Assembly (NCBI RefSeq): GCF_000220565.1
Contig: NZ_AFPM01000031.1
Location: 1-39,751 of the forward strand
Reading direction: 5' to 3'
DNA length: 39,751 bases
Source: Oceanicola sp. S124
Lineage (GTDB): Bacteria; Pseudomonadota; Alphaproteobacteria; Rhodobacterales; Rhodobacteraceae
How positions within the stretch are numbered: the stretch's first letter is position 1; each line of letters opens with the position of its first letter. Shown here one piece after another: positions 1 through 7,537 of this stretch. The position numbers were made by a program, and so were the translations under genes. The notes below the pieces were generated by a model that was not told where the DNA came from, ran no database searches, and saw only the letters and a list, made by a program, of their open reading frames with translations.

Positions 1-46
1 GCACAAAGGTGAGGGCCCGCGAAGGATGAGGGCCCGGAGAAGAGGA

Positions 47-70
47 CTTCGGAGCCCGAAGGCTCCGAAG
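47..70 (-). terminator. Probable terminator of the cold-shock gene
   Basis: A perfect 10-bp inverted repeat (47-56 with 61-70) encloses a CGAA tetraloop 17 bp past the cold-shock stop codon. On the minus strand it is followed by a pyrimidine-rich run (TCCTCTTCTCC) rather than a clean U-tract, so termination may be only moderately efficient. Confidence 0.65.
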
Positions 71-86
71 CGGTGCCCGGACGGGC

Positions 87-293
87 TCAGAGCAGGGCGA
101 GATCCGTTGCGGATTCGCGACCGTTGCGGCCGGTCTCGATCTCGAAGCTGATCTTGGCGCCATCTTTCAGGCCGGTCAGACCTGCGCGTTCGACGGCGGA
201 AATGTGGACGAAGACGTCCTTGCTGCCACCCTCGGGGGCGATGAAGCCGTAGCCCTTGGTGGTGTTGAACCATTTTACGGTGCCGGTAGCCAT
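87..293 (-). CDS. cspA: Cold-shock domain protein (CspA family)
   Basis: A 68-residue single cold-shock domain that binds single-stranded RNA or DNA and melts mRNA structure in the cytoplasm. RNP1 is visible as KGYGFIA (residues 13-19) and RNP2 as VFVHIS (27-32), and the length matches the family. The start is supported by an AGGAGA ribosome site about 9 bases upstream. The gene sits downstream of ettA in the same direction, separated by about 280 bp that can hold its own promoter and leader. Many alphaproteobacteria carry several csp paralogues, so whether this one is cold-induced or constitutive cannot be told from the sequence. Confidence 0.95.
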   Translation of the reverse strand: MATGTVKWFNTTKGYGFIAPEGGSKDVFVHISAVERAGLTGLKDGAKISFEIETGRNGRESATDLALL

Positions 294-549
294 GAACCGT
301 ATCTCCTGTTTGTCGTCAAACCGCCCGCGTCATTGCGGCGGCGTGGCCTCAGTTTCGTCTAGTCGAGACTGTCGCCGGGTAGAGAAACAGGGTATCGATA
401 GAGGTCGCTTAGCGAGCCCATTATCGCAGATCCGTTTCCTTGCGAAAAGAGACTTTCCACAGGGGTCTTTGGTCGTGCTTGCCAGCCACACCATTTGGCC
501 CGGCTGCGCAAACGACCCGCTAAGTCTAGCTGTTCGCGCCTCGGCGGAA

Positions 550-568
550 GGGGGCGCAGGGCGCCCCC
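550..568 (-). terminator. GC hairpin after ettA, possible terminator
   Basis: An 8-bp GC-rich inverted repeat (550-557 with 561-568, loop AGG) lies just after the ettA stop codon. It has no U-tract, so it may be a weak terminator or a 3'-end stabilising stem. The remaining bases up to the cold-shock gene (294-549) show no gene and presumably carry its promoter and untranslated leader. Confidence 0.4.
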
Positions 569-575
569 GACCGGC

Positions 576-2231
576 CTAACGGGCGAATTTCTTGTACTTG
601 ATCCGCTTCGGTTCCAGCGCATCAGGCCCGAGGCGACGCTTCTTGTCTTCCTCGTAATCCTCGAAGTTGCCTTCGAACCATTCGACATGGGCATCGCCCT
701 CGAAGGCCAGGATATGGGTGCAGATCCGGTCGAGGAAGAAACGGTCGTGGCTGATCACCACGGCGCAGCCGGCGAAGTCGACCAGCGCGTCTTCCAGGGC
801 GCGGAGGGTTTCCACGTCGAGGTCGTTGGTCGGTTCGTCGAGCAGCAGCACGTTGCCGCCCGAGCGCAGCAGGCGGGCCATGTGGACGCGGTTGCGCTCA
901 CCGCCCGACAGCAGCGAGACCTTCTTCTGCTGGTCGCCGCCCTTGAAGTTGAAGGCCGAGCAATAGGCCCGCGCATTCACCTCGGCATCGCCCAGCTTGA
1001 TGATGTCCTGGCCGTCGGCGATGGCCTCCCAGACGTTCTCGTTCGGGTTCAGGTCGTCGCGGGACTGATCGACATAGGACAGCTTGACCGTGTCGCCGAA
1101 TTCCACCGTGCCCTCGTCGGGCTGTTCCTGGCCGGTCAGCATGCGGAAGAGGGTGGTCTTGCCGGCGCCGTTCGGGCCGATGACGCCGACGATGCCGCCC
1201 GGCGGCAGCGCGAAGGAGAGGTCCTCGACCAGCAGCTTGTCGCCCATGGCCTTCTTCAGCCCGGTGACCTCGATCACCTTCGAGCCAAGGCGCGGGCCGT
1301 TCGGAATGACGATCTGGGCATTGGCCAGCTTCTCGCGCTCGGACTGGTTGGCGAGGTCGTTGTAGGCGTTGATCCGCGCCTTGGACTTGGCCTGACGGGC
1401 CTTGGCGCCCTGGCGCATCCATTCCAGTTCGCGGGCCAGGGTCTTCTGCTTGGACTTGTCCTCGCGGGCTTCCTGTTCCAGCCGCTTGGCCTTCTGCTCC
1501 AGCCAGGACGAGTAGTTGCCCTCGTAGGGGATGCCGCGGCCACGGTCGAGTTCCAGGATCCAGCCGGTGATGTCATCCAGGAAGTAGCGGTCGTGGGTGA
1601 CGCAGAGGATCGTGCCCTTGTATTCGATCAGGTGGTTCTGCAGCCAGGCGATGGTTTCCGCGTCCAGGTGGTTGGTCGGTTCGTCCAGCAGCAGCATGTC
1701 GGGCGCTTCCAGCAGCAGCTTGCAGAGCGCGACGCGGCGCTTTTCACCGCCGGACAGCTTGGTCACATCGGCATCGTCCGGCGGGCAGCGCAGGGCCTCC
1801 ATCGAAATGTCGATCTGCGCGTCGAGATCCCAGAGGTTCTGGGCGTCGATCTCGTCCTGCAGCTTGGCCATCTCCTCGGCGGTCTCGTCGGAGTAGTTCA
1901 TCGCCAGCTCGTTGTAGCGGTCGAGGATCGCCTTCTTCGGCGCCACGCCCAGCATCACGTTGCCGCGCACGTCCAGGTTCGGGTCCAGCTCGGGCTCCTG
2001 CGGCAGGTAGCCGACCTTGGCGCCCTCGGCATGCCAGGCCTCGCCCTGAAAGTCCTTGTCCCAGCCGGCCATGATCTTCAGCAGGGTGGATTTACCGGCG
2101 CCGTTGACGCCGACGACGCCGATCTTCACGCCGGGCAGGAAGTTCAGGTGGATGTTCTCGAAACACTTCTTGCCGCCCGGATAGGTCTTCGAGACGCCGG
2201 ACATGTGGTAGACATACTGGTAGGCGGCCAT
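576..2231 (-). CDS. ettA: Energy-dependent translational throttle protein EttA (ABC-F ATPase)
   Basis: A soluble twin-ATPase ABC-F protein that binds the ribosomal E site and gates the first peptide-bond steps according to the ATP/ADP ratio. Two cassettes are complete: Walker A at residues 41-49, signature LSGGEKRR at 159-166 and Walker B ending DEPTNHLD at about 190; second Walker A at 352-360, signature LSGGERNR at 441-448 and DEPTND near 470. The charged inter-domain linker (about 240-310) is the P-site tRNA interaction motif, and the insertion near 95-140 fits the EttA arm. The 551 aa from this start match the E. coli protein (555). The frame is open further upstream, but the chosen ATG has a GGGAG site and begins the conserved MAAYQYVYHM segment. 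Confidence 0.95.
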   Translation of the reverse strand: MAAYQYVYHMSGVSKTYPGGKKCFENIHLNFLPGVKIGVVGVNGAGKSTLLKIMAGWDKDFQGEAWHAEGAKVGYLPQEPELDPNLDVRGNVMLGVAPKKAILDRYNELAMNYSDETAEEMAKLQDEIDAQNLWDLDAQIDISMEALRCPPDDADVTKLSGGEKRRVALCKLLLEAPDMLLLDEPTNHLDAETIAWLQNHLIEYKGTILCVTHDRYFLDDITGWILELDRGRGIPYEGNYSSWLEQKAKRLEQEAREDKSKQKTLARELEWMRQGAKARQAKSKARINAYNDLANQSEREKLANAQIVIPNGPRLGSKVIEVTGLKKAMGDKLLVEDLSFALPPGGIVGVIGPNGAGKTTLFRMLTGQEQPDEGTVEFGDTVKLSYVDQSRDDLNPNENVWEAIADGQDIIKLGDAEVNARAYCSAFNFKGGDQQKKVSLLSGGERNRVHMARLLRSGGNVLLLDEPTNDLDVETLRALEDALVDFAGCAVVISHDRFFLDRICTHILAFEGDAHVEWFEGNFEDYEEDKKRRLGPDALEPKRIKYKKFAR

Positions 2232-2447
2232 GAGGCTCTCCCTGAACTGGGTGAAAAGGCTTTGGCGGCGTGGATACAGAAAGCGGGGGGAGGTAGCAAT
2301 CAGGATGGCGGAGCCTTGCGACATTTGCCCCGGTGGCCTGCCGGCGCCCCGCCTCAGGTCCTGCCCCGGGCAATTGGCAGCCGATGCGCCATTTGACCAC
2401 GCGCCGCCCGCGGCCTAGCCTTCGGCCCGGGCAGGGAGGAGACCCGC

Positions 2448-3248
2448 ATGCCGGACCAGCAGCAACAGATCGAGGCCATCACCGGGGCGCTTGCCGGGGA
2501 CGACCGCATCCGGGGCCTCTTCCTCTCGGGCAGCCATGGCAACGGGCGCGCGGACAACTACAGCGACCTCGATTTCCTCATCGTCAGCCCCGAGGGGGCC
2601 AGCGACGCCATGGCCGAGATCTTCCGCGAGGCGGTGGCAGGCTGCGGCGAAATCGTGCTCTGGCGTGACCGGATCGTGCGCCCGGCGCTGATCAACGCGA
2701 TCACCGCCGACTGGACCCGGCTTGACGCCGTGCTGCTGAAACCCGACCAGCTGGGGGGCCAGAGCCGGGCCGCGCTGCGGGCGCTGATCGACCGCGACGG
2801 CATCCTCGACAGCCTGCCCGAGGGCGGCGGACCGGCGCGCGACATGCCGCCGGCCCGGCTGGCCTATCTGATCGACGAATTCATCCGGGTGCTGGGCCTG
2901 CTGCACCTTGTGGCGGGGCGGCAGGAGTACCTCAACGGGGTCACCGGCTGGTTCCTGCTGCGTGGCCAGCTGATCGACCTGATGGTCGAAGAGACCGGGG
3001 CACCGGATCGCGGCGGCGCGCTGCATCTGAACCGGCTGATCTCGCCCGCGCAGCAGGCCGAGCTGGCGGCTCTGCCACTGCCCGCACCCGAACTGGCCTC
3101 GCTGGTCGCGGCACATGAGGCCATCGCGGCGGCCTTCCTGCCCCGCGCCCGGGCACTGGCGGCAGAGCGCGGCGTGCCCTGGCCCGCCGCCTTCGAAGAG
3201 GCCACCTGGCAGCGGCTTGAGCGCGCTGGGCTGCTGCGGCGCCCCTGA
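2448..3248 (+). CDS. Nucleotidyltransferase-domain protein of unknown substrate
   Basis: A 266-aa cytoplasmic protein of the DNA polymerase beta-like nucleotidyltransferase superfamily. The diagnostic GS...SDLD motif is at residues 28-42 (G28, S29, D40, D42), and D93 in RLDAVLL is the likely third metal-binding carboxylate. The remainder is helical and resembles the layout of aminoglycoside or lincosamide adenylyltransferases and of housekeeping relatives with unknown substrates. No resistance function can be claimed. A strong site (AGGGAGGAG) precedes the ATG. It is divergent from ettA across about 216 bp that must hold both promoters, and lies 88 bp ahead of trpA in the same direction. Confidence 0.8.
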   Translation: MPDQQQQIEAITGALAGDDRIRGLFLSGSHGNGRADNYSDLDFLIVSPEGASDAMAEIFREAVAGCGEIVLWRDRIVRPALINAITADWTRLDAVLLKPDQLGGQSRAALRALIDRDGILDSLPEGGGPARDMPPARLAYLIDEFIRVLGLLHLVAGRQEYLNGVTGWFLLRGQLIDLMVEETGAPDRGGALHLNRLISPAQQAELAALPLPAPELASLVAAHEAIAAAFLPRARALAAERGVPWPAAFEEATWQRLERAGLLRRP

Positions 3249-3336
3249 GCCTTCGACACGCCGGTTCCGGCCGCTGCGGCCTTGCACGGGCAGGGATTTT
3301 CCGCCAAACCCGTTGCGACCAGCGAAGGGGAAGAGA

Positions 3337-4128
3337 ATGAGCCGGATCGACGCCAAGTTTGCCAGCCTGAAAGCCACCGGAACCAAGGGTTTCGTGGCCT
3401 ATATCATGGCCGGAGATCCGGACCCGGCGCGCTCGCTCGAGGTGATGAAGGGGCTGCCCGGCGCCGGGGTCGACGTGATCGAACTGGGCCTGCCCTTCAC
3501 CGACCCCATGGCAGATGGCCCCACCGTGCAGCTGGCCGGCCAGCGGGCGCTGGAAGCGGGCATGAACCTGGACAAGCTGCTGGACATGGTGCGCGCCTTC
3601 CGGGCCGGGGACGACAGCACCCCGATCGTCATGATGGGCTACTACAACCCGATCTATTCGCGCGGCGTCGACCGCTTTCTGGCCGAGGCGAAAGAGGCCG
3701 GGATCGACGGGCTGATCGTGGTCGACCTGCCGCCCGAAGAGGATGACGAGCTTTGCATCCCGGCTCAGGCGGCGGGTCTGAACTTCATTCGCCTCGCCAC
3801 GCCGACCACCGACGACAAGCGCCTGCCGAAGGTGCTGCAGAACACCTCGGGCTTCGTCTACTACGTCTCGATCACCGGGATTACCGGCTCTGCCGAGGCC
3901 TCGGCCGAGATGGTGGCGCCCGAGGTCGCACGGATCAAGGCACAGACCGACCTGCCGGTGATCGTCGGCTTCGGCATCAACACCCCCGCCAAGGCCCGCG
4001 AAGTGGCCGCGGTGGCGGATGGCAGCGTGGTCGGCTCGGCCATCGTCAGCCAGATCGCGGCGGGCCAGCCGGTGGAAGAGATCCTCGCCTTCGTCAAGAG
4101 CCTCGCCGACGGTGCGCACAGCGCCTGA
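3337..4128 (+). CDS. trpA: Tryptophan synthase alpha subunit
   Basis: Cleaves indole-3-glycerol phosphate to indole and glyceraldehyde 3-phosphate and channels indole to TrpB. The catalytic pair keeps canonical numbering: E49 in VIELGLPF and D60 in DPMADGP. The phosphate-binding end of the TIM barrel is seen in the late GFGIN and [10 protein letters not shown] segments. From this ATG the protein has 263 aa, close to the family's usual 265-270, and a purine-rich GAAGGGGAAGAG site sits just upstream. Longer in-frame starts run into non-conserved sequence. trpB is not in the window, so trpA is separated from it here. The stop codon is the first triplet of a 14-bp tandem repeat. Confidence 0.97.
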   Translation: MSRIDAKFASLKATGTKGFVAYIMAGDPDPARSLEVMKGLPGAGVDVIELGLPFTDPMADGPTVQLAGQRALEAGMNLDKLLDMVRAFRAGDDSTPIVMMGYYNPIYSRGVDRFLAEAKEAGIDGLIVVDLPPEEDDELCIPAQAAGLNFIRLATPTTDDKRLPKVLQNTSGFVYYVSITGITGSAEASAEMVAPEVARIKAQTDLPVIVGFGINTPAKAREVAAVADGSVVGSAIVSQIAAGQPVEEILAFVKSLADGAHSA

Positions 4129-4181
4129 TGCTTTGGGCCTGATGCTTTGGGCCTGATCCTTCGGGCCTGATCCCTGGGGCC
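4126..4181 (+). repeat. Four 14-bp tandem copies starting at the trpA stop codon
   Basis: Four consecutive 14-bp units follow TGATGCTTTGGGCC: units 1 and 2 (4126-4139, 4140-4153) are identical, units 3 and 4 (4154-4167, 4168-4181) differ at a few bases. The TGA of unit 1 is the trpA stop. The last units also form a 7-bp stem (4161-4167 with 4178-4184) that might help terminate trpA transcription. Confidence 0.85.
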
Positions 4182-4198
4182 CGACCGTCTTCGGACCA

Positions 4199-4237
4199 GA
4201 TCCCCGCGTCTGATCCCCACGTCTGATCCCTCCGGCC
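4199..4237 (+). repeat. Three degenerate 13-bp tandem copies
   Basis: Units GATCCCCGCGTCT, GATCCCCACGTCT and GATCCCTCCGGCC (4199-4211, 4212-4224, 4225-4237) continue the repeat tract downstream of trpA with a slightly different period. No reading frame of interest is associated. Confidence 0.7.
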
Positions 4238-4318
4238 CGCGCCAGCCCCCGACGACCGCATTGCCGCGCCTGTCGCCCCCGTGTCAGGGGCCGGCGCAGT
4301 GTGATCGGCGCCAGCAGC

Positions 4319-4341
4319 GGTGGATTGCATCCACCCTACGC
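4319..4341. repeat. Palindromic repeat, copy A
   Basis: GGTGGAT-TGC-ATCCACC (7-bp arms) followed by CTACGC. It matches copy C at 23493 in orientation and is inverted relative to copy B at 4387. Its CCACCCTACGC end is an exact 11-bp inverted match to the start of copy B. This is a short REP-like intergenic element. Confidence 0.8.
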
Positions 4342-4386
4342 CTGGCGCAGGCGCCGCCCCCTGATCCCTGCAGGACGCGCGCAGCC

Positions 4387-4410
4387 GCGTAGGGTGGGTG
4401 GCAACCCACC
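4387..4410. repeat. Palindromic repeat, copy B
   Basis: GCGTAGG followed by GGTGGGT-GGCA-ACCCACC-type arms (4393-4399 with 4404-4410). It lies 8 bp beyond the stop codon of the M20 hydrolase gene and in inverted orientation to copy A, so A and B together could also fold into one long hairpin. Confidence 0.8.
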
Positions 4411-4418
4411 TGCACCCG

Positions 4419-5828
4419 CTAGCCGTGGTCGCGCTGGTAATCCAGCGGCGGCGGCGCCTCGCCGACCAGGGCGCGATAGCGATAGCCCTCGCCCCGTGCG
4501 GCCCGGTGGTCCTTCCGCGCCGCGGCGACCAGCGCCGGATCGGAGAGGAACTGCGCCGCAGACACCGCCAGCCCCTCGGCCGCCGCCTGCATGCCCTTCC
4601 AGCCGATCGACATGCCGCCCGCCGCCACCGCCTGCCAGGTGTGGGGCCGCGTTCCCGGCACCCAGGTTGCCGTGCCAAGCGCCCCGGTCGGCGCGATCCA
4701 GCTGACATCCCCCACGTCCGAGGAAAACGCCCCCTGCAGGTCGAACCGGTAGGGATCCAGCTGCCCGATCCGCTCCAGCGGCGGCGGGGTGTCGAAACTC
4801 TGCTGCAATTCCTCCGCCCAGGCGCGTTCCTCGTCGCTCCATCTGATCCGGGGCAGCACCGCCATGTTGGCCTGCATTACCGCGCCGACGGTGGCATTGG
4901 GCAGGATCGAATGCACCGCGCCAAGTCGCACGACCTCGGCCCGTGTCCCGGTTCCGAGCGCCGCGCCCTCTGCCGCCGCTTCCAGCCGGGCGAATATCTC
5001 GGCGGCGATGCGCGGGTCGGGATGGCGGACATTGACGTGGCTTTCGGCGAAATCCGGGATCACGTTCGGTGCCAGGCCGCCCTGCAGGGTGACATAGTGG
5101 ATATGGCTGCCCTGGGGCACCACCTCGCGCAGCAGCGCTGCCATGTGGTGGAAGGCCTCCAGACCGTGCAGCGCCGAGCGCCCCTGCTCGGGCGACTGCG
5201 CCGCATGGGCCGTGCGCCCGTGAAAGCGCACCCGCGCCCCGATCGAGGCCAGCGACCGGCTCTGCCAGACCGTGTTGCAATCATCCGGGTGCCAGTGCAG
5301 CGCGATGTCCAGATCGTCGAACAGCCCGGCCCGCGCCATGTAGACCTTGCCCGCCCCGCCCTCTTCCGCCGGACAGCCGTAGAGGCGGATCTCTCCGCCG
5401 GTGCCGGTCTCGTCCTGCCAGGCGGCCAGTGCCAGCGCCGCCCCGACCGAGGCCGCGCCGAAAAGGTGGTGACCGCAGGCATGCCCGTTCGACTGCCCCG
5501 GGATCGGGCTGCGGCGCGGGCTGGCATCCTGGCTGAAGCCCGGCAGCGCATCCATCTCGGCCAGCAGCCCGATCACCGGCCCGTCCCCACGCCGGCGCCT
5601 TGCAACGAAGGCAGTCGGCAGATCCGCAACGCCGCGTGTCACCGCAAAGCCCGCCGCTTCGCAGGCCGCGGCCAGGGCGGCCGAGCTTTCCTGCTCGAGG
5701 TAGCCCAGCTCGGGCCGCTGCCAGAGCGCCTGCGCCAATCCGTTCATCACCCCGGATTGTGCCGCCGCATGGGCCAGCACCCGGTTGCGCGCCGCCTCGG
5801 GCAGCGGCGACACCTGTCTCTCAGTCAT
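4419..5828 (-). CDS. M20-family amidohydrolase (AbgB-like)
   Basis: A 469-aa cytoplasmic metallohydrolase of the M20 aminoacylase/carboxypeptidase superfamily, closest in layout to AbgB-type amidohydrolases (about 480 aa). Expected di-metal centre residues are visible: D93 in AEMDALPG, the GHACGHH cluster at 115-121, E155/E156 in PAEEGG, and H178/H180. The lid (dimerisation) domain lies around 195-320. It should cleave an amide bond of an N-acyl or N-carbamoyl-type amino compound; the substrate is not known. The start with an upstream GGGGAAGGG site was preferred over a 29-codon N-terminal extension. It is divergent from the module 1 operon and shares its control region, which supports a role in the same pathway. 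Confidence 0.85.
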   Translation of the reverse strand: MTERQVSPLPEAARNRVLAHAAAQSGVMNGLAQALWQRPELGYLEQESSAALAAACEAAGFAVTRGVADLPTAFVARRRRGDGPVIGLLAEMDALPGFSQDASPRRSPIPGQSNGHACGHHLFGAASVGAALALAAWQDETGTGGEIRLYGCPAEEGGAGKVYMARAGLFDDLDIALHWHPDDCNTVWQSRSLASIGARVRFHGRTAHAAQSPEQGRSALHGLEAFHHMAALLREVVPQGSHIHYVTLQGGLAPNVIPDFAESHVNVRHPDPRIAAEIFARLEAAAEGAALGTGTRAEVVRLGAVHSILPNATVGAVMQANMAVLPRIRWSDEERAWAEELQQSFDTPPPLERIGQLDPYRFDLQGAFSSDVGDVSWIAPTGALGTATWVPGTRPHTWQAVAAGGMSIGWKGMQAAAEGLAVSAAQFLSDPALVAAARKDHRAARGEGYRYRALVGEAPPPLDYQRDHG

Positions 5829-5979
5829 GATCGATTGCCCTTCCCCGCCCCGTTGCATGGCCCGGCCCGCAGGCCTGCCACGCTTTCGGGCACGCGACCA
5901 CTGCCGGGCGCGCAAAGCCGCCCGCGGCCCGAGTTTCCCCTTGCATCAGCAGGCCGGAATGTTCCAAATACGCACACAT

Positions 5980-5994
5980 GTTTACAATATGAAC
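5980..5994. promoter_or_regulatory. Candidate IclR-type operator before the plus-strand operon
   Basis: GTTTACAATATGAAC is partly palindromic (11 of 15 positions symmetrical) and agrees at 13 of 15 positions with the site at 21718. It overlaps a -10-like TACAAT (5983-5988), which suits a repressor or activator contact, and lies 23 bp before the GTG start of the binding-protein gene. The M20 gene starts 151 bp away on the other strand. Confidence 0.55.
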
Positions 5995-6016
5995 TACGGT
6001 CGCGAGGAAGGAAAGC

Positions 6017-7534
6017 GTGAAACAACTTAGAATCGGCGTCCACTACGAGCCTTCCAACATCGATCCCCACCTTGGCGCGGCCGAGTTGGCGCTGCAAATG
6101 ACCAATGGCTGTTTCGACACGCTCGTGGTGAAAACACCCGAGGGTGCCTACCTGCCGGGCCTTGCCGCGCGCTGGCAGATTTCGGACGACCAGTGCACCT
6201 ATACCTTCCACCTGCGCGAGGATGTGACCTTCCACGACGGCACGCCCTTCGATGCGGCGGCCATGAAGGCCTCGCTGGACCGGGCACGTGATCCGGCCAA
6301 CAAGTCGCAGCTGGCGGGCTCGCTTCTGGGCAGCTACCGCGAGGCCCGGGTCACCGCCCCGCATGTGCTCGAGATCCACCTCGATCAGCCCTATGCGCTG
6401 CTGATGGATGCGCTCAGCCAGGGCTGGCTGGCGCCGATGTCGCCCAAGGCCATTGCCGAGATGGGAGAGGGCATCCGCCGCCATGTCGTCGGCACCGGCC
6501 CCTTCATCTTCGACCGCTGGGAGGCAGGTGACTGCCTGGTGATCAAGAAGAACCCCGCCTATGCCTGGGCGCCGGACACCGCCAACAACAAGGGCGCGCC
6601 GCTGCTGGACGAGATCCTGTTCCGCTTCCTGCCCGGTGACGCCGCGCGCTCGGCCGCGCTGGAGGCCGGCGAGGTCGATGCGATCTTCGCCACCAACCCC
6701 GGCGACTGCGCCCGCCTGCGCGCCGATGGCCGCTTCGAGGTCGCGACCTGGCCCATTCGCGGTGTGCCGGTCTCGCTGATGATGAACATCCACAAGACCC
6801 CGACCGACAGCATGGCCGTGCGCCAGGCGATCAGCCACGGGCTGGACGTCGACGCGCTGGTCGCCGAGGTCTTCCAGGGCGAGTTCGAGCGCGCCCATTC
6901 GCCAGTCTCGCAATTCACCCTGGGCTACGCGAAGGAGGTCGAGGGCATGTACCCCCATGACCCCGCCCGCGCGAACGCCCTGCTGGACGAGGCCGGGTGG
7001 CTGATGGCCGAAGACGGTATCCGCTACCGCGACGCAGAGCCGCTTTCGGTCACCTTCTACGCGCTGCCGGTCAACTTCTACCCCGAGTTCGGCCAGATCG
7101 TGACCCGCCAGCTGGCCCCCCTTGGCATCGGGGTGAGGGTCGAACTGTGCAGCCCACCCGCGTGGATCGCCGCCGGGATGGCGGGCGATCACAACCTGAT
7201 CCCGCAGGGCAAATATGCCTCGTCCTCGCAGCTGCTGAGCTTCGTCTACCACTCGCGCCAGTCCGGCCCCGGGGCCTATGGCTGGTCCAAGCGCGGCCCG
7301 CAGGACTTCCCCGAAATCGACGCGCTGATCGACCGGGCCGAAACCGCGCTTGAGCCCGCGGACTACGTGCCGCTGTTCGAGAAGGTTCAGGTCGAGGTGA
7401 TGAAGGCCGCGCTGGCCGTACCGCTGCATTGCAACACCAACCTGGTTGTCACCCGCAAGGAAGTTACCGGGATGAGTTTCGATGCCATCGGGGCCTACCC
7501 GCTGTTCAACGACACCGACATGGTGGAGGTCTGA
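6017..7534 (+). CDS. Family-5 solute-binding protein without a signal peptide
   Basis: A 505-aa homologue of DppA/OppA-type periplasmic binding proteins (SBP family 5). Family landmarks are YTFHLREDVTFHDGTPFDAAA near residue 75 and VVGTGPFIF near 155. The protein starts at GTG with a GAGGAAGG site, directly in the mature fold (DPHLGAAE at about 17). An in-frame TGA at 5990-5992 excludes any upstream leader. As encoded it should stay in the cytoplasm, which is unusual. It is clearly related to the exported binding protein at 20063-21661 (shared HDGT, GTGPF, NPxYAWAP and LLDEAGW blocks). It is first gene of the operon leading into fdrA, 3 bp before it. It may have become an intracellular substrate carrier or sensor, but this is inference. 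Confidence 0.85.
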   Translation: MKQLRIGVHYEPSNIDPHLGAAELALQMTNGCFDTLVVKTPEGAYLPGLAARWQISDDQCTYTFHLREDVTFHDGTPFDAAAMKASLDRARDPANKSQLAGSLLGSYREARVTAPHVLEIHLDQPYALLMDALSQGWLAPMSPKAIAEMGEGIRRHVVGTGPFIFDRWEAGDCLVIKKNPAYAWAPDTANNKGAPLLDEILFRFLPGDAARSAALEAGEVDAIFATNPGDCARLRADGRFEVATWPIRGVPVSLMMNIHKTPTDSMAVRQAISHGLDVDALVAEVFQGEFERAHSPVSQFTLGYAKEVEGMYPHDPARANALLDEAGWLMAEDGIRYRDAEPLSVTFYALPVNFYPEFGQIVTRQLAPLGIGVRVELCSPPAWIAAGMAGDHNLIPQGKYASSSQLLSFVYHSRQSGPGAYGWSKRGPQDFPEIDALIDRAETALEPADYVPLFEKVQVEVMKAALAVPLHCNTNLVVTRKEVTGMSFDAIGAYPLFNDTDMVEV

Positions 7535-7537
7535 GCC

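Noticed and set aside
495..2396. A 633-codon plus-strand frame opposite ettA
   Set aside because: It is the mirror of ettA; ettA has full ABC-F motifs and the frame opposite has none.
4129..4418. CRISPR-like array from the repeats after trpA
   Set aside because: The units are 13-14 bp directly abutting tandem copies with no spacers.
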